Shown here: piece after piece, positions 58,410-64,000 of the stretch
How the letters are laid out: each line of letters starts with the position of its first letter
Position numbering within the stretch: position 1 is the first letter of the stretch
NCBI RefSeq assembly: GCF_008087345.1
Contig: NZ_VHIB01000013.1
Coordinates: 62,001 to 126,000 of the forward strand
Direction of reading: 5' to 3'
From: Nocardioides caldifontis
GTDB lineage: Bacteria; Actinomycetota; Actinomycetes; Propionibacteriales; Nocardioidaceae
Length of the DNA: 64,000 bases
Made by a program: the position numbers and the translations under genes
The notes under the pieces: generated by a model
The model's database searches: none
The model's input: only the letters and a program-made list of their open reading frames with translations
Told to the model about the DNA's origin: nothing

Positions 58410-59585
58410 GTGGACGTCGGCAGCGTGGAGCAGCGCAGGGCACGGCTGGTGGTCCGGCACCACCTCCGCGGCGACGCCGCGGACCCGGTGGCTGCCGCGC
58501 GTGCGGTGCTCGCGCTCCACGCGACCGATCCCGCGACGGTGTACCTCTCGGTCCTGAGCCGCTGCCGCACCGCGTCGTACGACGACGTGGCGGAGGCCCT
58601 CTACGAGGCCCGCTCGCTCGTGCGGATGATGGCGATGCGCCGCACGATGTTCGTGGTCCCCGCCGAGCACGTCCCGGTGGTGCACCACGGAGCCTCGCTC
58701 GACGTGGCCGCGACGCTGCGCCGGCGGCTCGTCAAGGAGCTCACCACCGGACCCACCGACCCCGAGCTGCCCGACGACGTCGACGGCTGGCTGAGGGCGC
58801 TGGAGGGCGAGGTCGAGCAGGCGGTGCGCGAGCTGGGCACCGCCTCCGGCGCGCAGCTGGCCAAGGCGGTCCCCGGGCTGCGGACCGCGCTGCTCCCCCG
58901 CACCACCAAGAAGTACGACGTCCGGCGGGCCGTCACCTCGCAGGTCCTCGTGCTCATGGGCACCGAGGGGCGGCTGGTGCGCCACCGTCCGCTCGGCTCC
59001 TGGACCTCCCGCCAGCACACCTGGACGGCAGCGTCGACGTGCTGGCCGGACGGGATCGCCGAGCCCGGCGACGCGCGGGCCGCCCTGGCCGAGGCGTACC
59101 TCCGGTGCTTCGGGCCCGCCACCGAGGCCGACGTCGCCTGGTGGACGGGGTGGCCGCTCGGAACCACCCGCAAGGCGCTCGCCGCACTTGATGTCGTGAC
59201 CACGGAGGCGGGCCACGTGCTGGCCGACGACGCCGACCCGGTGGAGCCCCCGGCGCCGACCGCCGCGCTGCTGCCGGCGCTCGACGCGACCCCGATGGGG
59301 TGGAAGCAGCGGGAGTGGTTCCTCCCCGAGGACAGCCGGCCGCTCTACGACACCTTCGGCAACATCGGCCCCACGGTGTGGTGGGGCGGCGAGGTCGTCG
59401 GCGGCTGGGCGGTGCGCGCCGACGGGACGGTCGCCGTCCGGCTGCTGGCCGAGCGCGGCACGGAGGCCGTCGAGGCGGTCGAGGCGGAGCGGGTGCGGCT
59501 CGAGAAGACGCTCGGGGGCACCGCGGTGGTGCCGAGCTTCCCCACGCCGCTGGAGCGCGAGCTGCGCGCTACATCGACTCCTTGA
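58410..59585 (+). CDS. Winged-helix AlkZ/HTH_42-family protein
   Basis: 391 residues, three winged-helix repeats as in the DNA glycosylases AlkZ/YcaQ. RTMFVVPAEHVPVVHHGAS, YDVRRAVTSQVLVLMGTEGRLVRHRPLGSWTSRQHTW and LRCFGPATEADVAWWTGWPLGTTRKALAAL match the family, and LLPALDATPMGWKQREWFLPE with GNIGPTVWWGGEVVGGWAVRADGTV is its end. AlkZ unhooks interstrand crosslinks; the QxQ/QxD catalytic motif of that enzyme is not obvious here, so the activity is uncertain. Overlaps the BLUF gene end by 17 bp. Confidence 0.85.
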   Translation: MDVGSVEQRRARLVVRHHLRGDAADPVAAARAVLALHATDPATVYLSVLSRCRTASYDDVAEALYEARSLVRMMAMRRTMFVVPAEHVPVVHHGASLDVAATLRRRLVKELTTGPTDPELPDDVDGWLRALEGEVEQAVRELGTASGAQLAKAVPGLRTALLPRTTKKYDVRRAVTSQVLVLMGTEGRLVRHRPLGSWTSRQHTWTAASTCWPDGIAEPGDARAALAEAYLRCFGPATEADVAWWTGWPLGTTRKALAALDVVTTEAGHVLADDADPVEPPAPTAALLPALDATPMGWKQREWFLPEDSRPLYDTFGNIGPTVWWGGEVVGGWAVRADGTVAVRLLAERGTEAVEAVEAERVRLEKTLGGTAVVPSFPTPLERELRATSTP

Positions 59586-59985
59586 ACGTCGTCAACAGGC
59601 GGCGGGCCGCACCCGGGTCCTCGGTGAGCTCCGGTCCGTCGAGCGGGGTGTTGAGGAACGCGCTGTAACCCGGCGCCGCCTTCGCCTCGTCGGTCTCGAG
59701 GTCGCGGAAGGCCATCGTCCAGTCCTCGAACTGCCGCTGGTCGACGGTGTCCTCGAGGAGCACCAGGAGTCCCCGGTGGCGCGCGTCCAGGGCGATGCGC
59801 GCGTAGGTCTCGCGGACGGCCGGCTCCTCGCCCTCCAGCACCTGCATGAGGTTGCCGTCCTTGTAGAGCAGCATCCCGGTGATGCCGGCGGCGGCGTTGT
59901 TGCGCCGGCTCACGGCGAGGAACTGCTCCAGCTCGTCACGGTCGAGGAGCTCCGTGGCCGAGCTGACGTAGACGAGGCTGTGCAC
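59569..59985 (-). CDS. BLUF-domain blue-light sensor
   Basis: 138 residues, essentially one BLUF domain (FAD-binding). Tyr6 (LVYVSSA), Asn30 (SRRNNAAAGITGMLLY), Gln48 (GNLMQVLEGEE) and Trp in FEDWTMAF are the photocycle residues. The C-terminal ~35 residues are a short helical cap. No effector domain, so it must act through a partner; none is next to it. GTG start with GGGGGAGA upstream. Confidence 0.92.
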   Translation of the reverse strand: MHSLVYVSSATELLDRDELEQFLAVSRRNNAAAGITGMLLYKDGNLMQVLEGEEPAVRETYARIALDARHRGLLVLLEDTVDQRQFEDWTMAFRDLETDEAKAAPGYSAFLNTPLDGPELTEDPGAARRLLTTFKESM

Positions 59986-60004
59986 ATCTCCCCCGGCGTG
60001 TGGT

Positions 60005-60511
60005 TCAGACGACCTGGTGCAGCCAGCGTACGGGCGCGCCGTCCCCGGCGTGGCGGAACGTCTCCAGCTCGTCGTCCCACGGCTTGCCGAGCAGCCGCTC
60101 GACCTCGAGCTCCAACGTGGACTCCCCGAGGGTCGCCTTGACGACCGCTGCCTTGAGCCGGTCCTCGGGGATCATGATGTCCCCATGGATGCCGGTGACG
60201 GCGTGGAAGACCCCGAGCTCGGGGGTGTAGGAGTAGCGCGACCCCTCGGTGGAGGTCGTCGGCTCCTCGGTGATCTCGAACCGGAGGTGGTTCCAGCCGC
60301 GCAGCGCGGAGGCGATCGCTGCGGCCGTGCCCACCTCACCGACCCAGGAGTACTCGGCCCGGTAGGCCCCCGCCTGGGCAGGCTGAGGCGTCCACTCCAG
60401 GCTGACGGCATTGCCGAGCACGCCCCCGAGCGCCCACTCGATGTGCGGGCACAGCGCGGACGGCGCCGAGTGGACGTAGATGACGCCTCTGGTCGCTTGA
60501 CGTGAAGTCAC
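60005..60511 (-). CDS. DUF3145 family protein
   Basis: 168 residues; GGGAGG before GTG 60511. Conserved blocks ATRGVIYVHSAPSALCPHIEWALGGVLG, LEWTPQPAQAGAYRAEYSW, SRYSYTPELGVFHAVTGIHGDIMIPEDRL and PWDDELETFRHAG. In Streptomyces this family follows fabF; here it is three genes away from accD on the other strand, so some link to the FAS region is kept. Function unknown. The 60512-60679 gap is its upstream region and holds CACAAT-like elements. Confidence 0.9.
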   Translation of the reverse strand: MTSRQATRGVIYVHSAPSALCPHIEWALGGVLGNAVSLEWTPQPAQAGAYRAEYSWVGEVGTAAAIASALRGWNHLRFEITEEPTTSTEGSRYSYTPELGVFHAVTGIHGDIMIPEDRLKAAVVKATLGESTLELEVERLLGKPWDDELETFRHAGDGAPVRWLHQVV

Positions 60512-60679
60512 CGTGGCCTCCCTGATGGTGATCCGGCGCGAGGTACGCCTTCCCCAGCGATCTCGGATGGATCCCGACCGGGAGCACGGTCAGCGGTCTG
60601 CAGTTGTGGGCTCTATTGTGCGGCACTTCTGTCGCTTTTGCCACAGGTTTCCCAGAAGTTGTCCAGTCACTCCTCCGCC

Positions 60680-61603
60680 TCAGCGCGCCTTGAGCCGGGT
60701 GTTCGGGAGCGGCGGGGCGAGCAGCCGGGGGCCGTCGAACCCGGCCACCTGGCCGAACCGCTCGGGGACGTCGTCCACCCCGGAGCCGTTCCAGGCCTCC
60801 CGCATCTCGACGACCTCCTCGTGGCTGCGGCCGATGAAGTTCCACCACATCACCAGCTGCTCCTGGAAGGGCTCGCCGCCCAGCAGCAGCGCGATGCCGC
60901 CCTCGGGGGCGCCGACGGTCAGCGTGGCGCTCCGCTCGGGCAGGTGCACGAGCCGGTGGCGCTCCAGCGGGGCGCCGGCCACCTCGAGCGGGTGGTCCAC
61001 GGCGAGCACGGCGTGCTCGAACCCGGCCTCGACGGGCAGCGTGACCGAGGCGCCCGGCTCCATCCGCAGCTCCGCACCGACCAGCGGGGAGTACGCCGGA
61101 GCCGGGGACGCGTGACCCGCGAGCGACCCCACCATCACGGTCACCCGCACCCCGTCCTCGGCGAAGGACGGCAGCTCGGCCAGGTGGGTGAAGTCGGCCG
61201 GCGCGGAGTCCCGGTGCTCGTCGGGCAGCGCCACCCACAGCTGGACGCCGTGGAGGAGCCGCGGGGCGTCCTCCGGCGAAACCTCGGCGTGGCAGATGCC
61301 GTGCCCCGCGGTCATGACGTTGAGCTGGCCCGGCCGGATCAGCTGGTCGGAGCCGAGGCTGTCGGTGTGCCGGCCGAGCCCCTCGAAGAGCCAGGTCACC
61401 GTCTGGAGCCCGGTGTGCGGGTGCGGCGGCACCCACATCCCCCCGACCTCCTTGATGTCGTCGGGCCCGTAGTGGTCGAGGAAGCACCACGCGCCCACCG
61501 TCCGGCGCACCTTGTGCGGGAGCAGCCGGCGGACGTGGGTCGTGCGCCCGAGCAGCACGTCGCGGGGCTCGAGGACGTCGTGGTCGGTGTCGAACGTGCT
61601 CAC
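60680..61603 (-). CDS. Pirin family protein
   Basis: 307 residues from GTG 61603. N-cupin metal site: PPHPHTGLQTVTWLFEG (two His), then TAGHGICHAEVSPED (His and Glu), the pirin Fe/quercetin-dioxygenase set. LLHGVQLWVALPDEHRDSAPADF and GEPFQEQLVMWWNFIGRSHEEVVEMREAW are family blocks. Redox or transcription-cofactor roles are known for relatives. CAGACT lies 6 nt before the GTG. Divergent from the permease. Confidence 0.92.
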   Translation of the reverse strand: MSTFDTDHDVLEPRDVLLGRTTHVRRLLPHKVRRTVGAWCFLDHYGPDDIKEVGGMWVPPHPHTGLQTVTWLFEGLGRHTDSLGSDQLIRPGQLNVMTAGHGICHAEVSPEDAPRLLHGVQLWVALPDEHRDSAPADFTHLAELPSFAEDGVRVTVMVGSLAGHASPAPAYSPLVGAELRMEPGASVTLPVEAGFEHAVLAVDHPLEVAGAPLERHRLVHLPERSATLTVGAPEGGIALLLGGEPFQEQLVMWWNFIGRSHEEVVEMREAWNGSGVDDVPERFGQVAGFDGPRLLAPPLPNTRLKAR

Positions 61604-61700
61604 CACCCCAGTCTGCACCCGATCGTGGGCGGGCAGCCTGTGTGAAGCGTCAGCGAGCGGGGCATTCCTTCCCGCGGGGGACTCACGTGAGGAGCGGGTC

Positions 61701-63182
61701 ATGGTCGAGCACACCGCAGCGGCCGACGTGCCGAAGGAGGAAGGCACCTCCGAGCTCAAGCGCGTCATGGGGCCGAAGCTGTTGCTGCTGTTCATCGTCG
61801 GCGACATCCTCGGCGCCGGTGTCTACGCGGTCACCGGCGACATCGCGGCGCAGGTCGGCGGGATGGCCTGGTTGCCGTTCCTCCTCGCCTTCACGGTCGC
61901 CGGGCTGACGGCGCTCGCCTACCTCGAGCTGGTCACCAAGTACCCCCAGGCCGCCGGCGCCGCGCTCTACGCCCACAAGGCGTTCGGGCTCCACTTCGTC
62001 ACCTTCCTGGTCGCGTTCGCGGTGGTCTGCTCCGGCATCACGAGCGCCTCGACCTCCTCCGGGCTGCTGGCCAGCAACCTGCTGATCGGCCTCGACCGCA
62101 CCGTCGGGGACGACGGCGGACTCGAGTGGTTCTCGGTGCCCACCGGCGAGACCACCGCCGTGGTCGTGGCGCTCCTGTTCATCCTGCTCCTCGCGCTGAT
62201 CAACCTGCGCGGCGTCAACGAGAGCGTGAAGTTCAACGTGGTGCTCACCCTGGTGGAGCTGCTCGCGCTCGCCATCGTGATCGCGATCGGGTTCTACGCG
62301 ATGGCCCGGAACGGAGCCGAGCCCTCACGGGTCGTGGAGTTCACCGGGACCGGCGACGTGAGCGCGATCGTCGCGGTGACCATCGCGACCGCGATCGCGT
62401 TCTTCTCGATGGTGGGGTTCGAGGACTCGGTCAACATGGTCGAGGAGACCCGGGACCCACGGAAGGTGTTCCCCCGCGCCATGCTCACCGGCCTGGGGAT
62501 CGCGGTGGTGATCTACATGCTGGTCGCGGTCGCCGTCGTCATGGTGCTCTCGCTGGACGAGATCGCCGAGGGCGCCGGCACCGAGGAGGGCGTGCTCCTC
62601 ACGGTCGTCACTCAGGGGCTGCCGGACTTCCCCGCCGGCACGATCTTCCCGTTCCTGACCGTCTTCGCGGTCGCCAACACCGCGCTGATCAACATGCTGA
62701 TGGCGAGCCGGCTGATCTACGGCATGGCGCGGCAGGACGTCCTGCCGCGCCACCTCGGCTCCGTTCTTCCTGGCCGTCGGTCGCCGTGGACCGCGATCGC
62801 GTTCACCACGAGCATCGCGCTGGTGCTCATCGTCGTGGTGAGCCAGCTCGCCGACAGCTCGGTGACCGCGCTGTCCGGGACGACCGGGCTCCTCCTGCTG
62901 TGCGTGTTCACGGTGGTGAACGTCGCCGCCCTCGTCCTCCGCCGGGACGACCCGCACCGGGAGTCGTTCCGGGCGCCCACGTTCGCGCCGGTGCTGGGTG
63001 CGGTGTTCTGTGCTTACCTGATCGGCCCCTGGGCGCGGACCGACGAGCAGATGATCCAGTACCGCATCGCCGGCGTGATGATCCTCGTCGGCGTCGCGCT
63101 CTGGCTGTTCACCTGGTTCGTCAACCGCCGGATCCGGCACACGGAGACCGGCTTCAAGGACGTCGAGCACCTCGACAGCTGA
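61701..63182 (+). CDS. APC-superfamily amino acid permease
   Basis: 493 residues with about 12 TM helices. First helix region MGPKLLLLFIVGDILGAGVYAVTGDIAAQVGG has the APC GxG substrate motif; SSGLLASNLLIG, FFSMVGFEDSVNMVEETRDPRKVFPRAML (the E of TM6-7 loop) and FPFLTVFAVANTALINMLMASRLIYGMARQDVLPRHLG are typical. Probably amino acid uptake; substrate unknown. GTGAGGAGCGG before the ATG. Its end overlaps the convergent regulator gene by 29 bp. Confidence 0.9.
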   Translation: MVEHTAAADVPKEEGTSELKRVMGPKLLLLFIVGDILGAGVYAVTGDIAAQVGGMAWLPFLLAFTVAGLTALAYLELVTKYPQAAGAALYAHKAFGLHFVTFLVAFAVVCSGITSASTSSGLLASNLLIGLDRTVGDDGGLEWFSVPTGETTAVVVALLFILLLALINLRGVNESVKFNVVLTLVELLALAIVIAIGFYAMARNGAEPSRVVEFTGTGDVSAIVAVTIATAIAFFSMVGFEDSVNMVEETRDPRKVFPRAMLTGLGIAVVIYMLVAVAVVMVLSLDEIAEGAGTEEGVLLTVVTQGLPDFPAGTIFPFLTVFAVANTALINMLMASRLIYGMARQDVLPRHLGSVLPGRRSPWTAIAFTTSIALVLIVVVSQLADSSVTALSGTTGLLLLCVFTVVNVAALVLRRDDPHRESFRAPTFAPVLGAVFCAYLIGPWARTDEQMIQYRIAGVMILVGVALWLFTWFVNRRIRHTETGFKDVEHLDS

Positions 63183-63852
63183 CGTCCGGCTCGCCGGGTC
63201 GCACCAACCCCGACTCGTAGGCGAGGACCACGGCCTGGGTGCGATTGGCCAGCGAGAGCTTCGCCAGCATCCGGTTGAGGTGGCTCTTGACCGTCGCCTC
63301 TCCCAGCACGAGCCGTTCCGCGACCTCGGCATTCGAGAGTCCTCGCGCGACCAGCCGCAGCACGTCCACCTCCCGGTCGGTCAGAGGCTCGAGCTCGGCC
63401 GGGCGCTCGGGACCGGGACGGGGCATGGTGACGAACTGCTCGATCAGCCGGCGGGTCAGCGCGGGCGCGAGCAGCGCCTCGCCGGCAGCGGCGAGGCGCA
63501 CCGCGTCGACGAGGACGTCGCGGGCGACGTCCTTGGTGAGGAAGCCGGTGGCGCCCGCCCGCAGGGCGTCGTAGACGTGGCGGTCCCGGTCGAAGGTCGT
63601 GAGCACGACGACCTTCGGGAGCGGCTCGAACCCGAGACTCGTCACCTGGCGCGTGGCCTCGACCCCGTCCGTGCCGGGCATCCGGAGGTCCATCAGCACG
63701 ACGTCGGGCCGCAGCTCGCGGCACAGCTGCACCGCAACCGCGCCGTCCTCCGCCTCGCCGACGACGTCGAGCCCCTCTTGAGCCTCGAGGATCAGTCGGA
63801 GCCCGGTCCGCACCAACGCCTGGTCGTCGGCCAGCAGCACCCTGACGGTCAC
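63154..63852 (-). CDS. NarL/FixJ-family response regulator
   Basis: 232 residues. Receiver: VRVLLADDQALVRTGLRLILEAQEGLDVVGEAEDG, phospho-Asp in DVVLMDLRMPGTDG, Thr in VVLTTFDRDRHVYDALRAGATGFLTKD (Lys). LuxR HTH: PLTDREVDVLRLVARGLSNAEVAERLVLGEATVKSHLNRMLAKLSLANRTQAV. GTG start overlaps the kinase stop (GTGA). The C-terminus runs into the permease gene on the other strand. Confidence 0.93.
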   Translation of the reverse strand: MTVRVLLADDQALVRTGLRLILEAQEGLDVVGEAEDGAVAVQLCRELRPDVVLMDLRMPGTDGVEATRQVTSLGFEPLPKVVVLTTFDRDRHVYDALRAGATGFLTKDVARDVLVDAVRLAAAGEALLAPALTRRLIEQFVTMPRPGPERPAELEPLTDREVDVLRLVARGLSNAEVAERLVLGEATVKSHLNRMLAKLSLANRTQAVVLAYESGLVRPGEPDVSCRGARRP

Positions 63853-64000
63853 GGCAGCACCGCCCTGCGGGTCGGCTCGCCCCGTAGCGGCAACGTCGCC
63901 TCGACGACGAAGCCGTCGCTGGTCGGTCGGGCGTGCACGGTCCCGCCGTACAGCGCGGTCCGCTCGCGCATCCCGACCAGGCCGTGTCCCCGACCCTCCG
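63849..64000 (-). CDS. NarL-type sensor histidine kinase (C-terminal part only)
   Basis: The last ~50 residues: EGRGHGLVGMRERTALYGGTVHARPTSDGFVVEATLPL, i.e. the G2 box (GRGHGLVGMRER) and final strand of a HATPase_c domain of the LiaS/DesK type. The rest of the gene lies beyond the right edge. Coupled by overlap to the response regulator. Confidence 0.88.
   Translation of the reverse strand, partial: EGRGHGLVGMRERTALYGGTVHARPTSDGFVVEATLPLRGEPTRRAVLP

Overview
The window is very GC-rich, with almost every codon ending in G or C. It has the gene content of a free-living actinobacterium, most like Nocardioides or a related Nocardioidaceae. The clues are the glnE-glnA2 pair, the fasR-fabD-fabH-acpP-fabF-accD fatty acid synthase II cluster followed by a DUF3145 gene, a 6C small RNA, a homodimeric AceE, a fused RNase HI/acid phosphatase, and frequent GTG starts and GTGA/ATGA overlaps. 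Most of it is ordinary chromosomal backbone. I see no prophage, insertion sequence, integrase, CRISPR array or origin.

Layout. 0-1.4 kb: a truncated membrane protein, a STAS-domain anti-sigma antagonist and a small membrane protein. 1.37-1.68 kb: two oppositely oriented arrays of a 32-bp repeat around a hairpin. 1.9-3.9 kb: a two-component system whose kinase has a degraded ATPase domain. 3.9-7.1 kb: a surface-protein island of a TasA-like protein, a SipW/ER-type signal peptidase and a four-repeat Ig-like protein; the two exported proteins share one promoter architecture. 7.2-13.6 kb: nadE, glnA2 and glnE. 13.6-23.1 kb: panB, an alpha-glucosidase, a YciO-type protein, lipoproteins and small conserved proteins. 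23.2-27.7 kb: a large ATP-binding LuxR regulator, a secreted P-domain/Ig protein and a methyltransferase. 27.9-28.8 kb: 6C RNA and RNase P RNA. 29-36.2 kb: an RNB exonuclease, YaaA, an acetyltransferase, a methyl-accepting protein, RNase H/phosphatase, a zinc-ribbon protein and a Nif3 homologue.

36.2-41.1 kb holds an OmpR-type two-component system, two secreted highly charged proteins, a non-RD Ser/Thr kinase and tRNA-Val. The two secreted-protein promoters carry the same 11-bp-spaced direct repeats, which suggests one small regulon run by the local regulator. 41.2-47.7 kb: a PLP decarboxylase with a divergent Lrp regulator, a second sensor with the same histidine-rich membrane domain as the methyl-accepting protein, a candidate structured RNA, AhpE, an acyl-CoA ligase and a DUF3052 protein. 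47.9-60.5 kb is central metabolism: aceE, a hydrolase, then the FAS-II cluster with a clear palindromic operator, an AlkZ-like protein, a BLUF photosensor and DUF3145. The window ends with pirin, an APC permease and a truncated NarL-type two-component pair.

The most unusual items are: (1) the TasA/SipW/Ig island with a duplicated promoter in which a distal box has moved by 11 bp; (2) FabD fused to a biotinyl-like domain whose lysine is replaced; (3) two unrelated sensors sharing a histidine-rich membrane module; (4) a possible switching RNA upstream of one of those sensors; (5) a recurrent A/T hexamer 6-8 nt before the start codon at many genes, pointing to widespread leaderless transcription; and (6) a strong-RBS CTG start. 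All functional calls rest on reading the sequence; no database search was possible.
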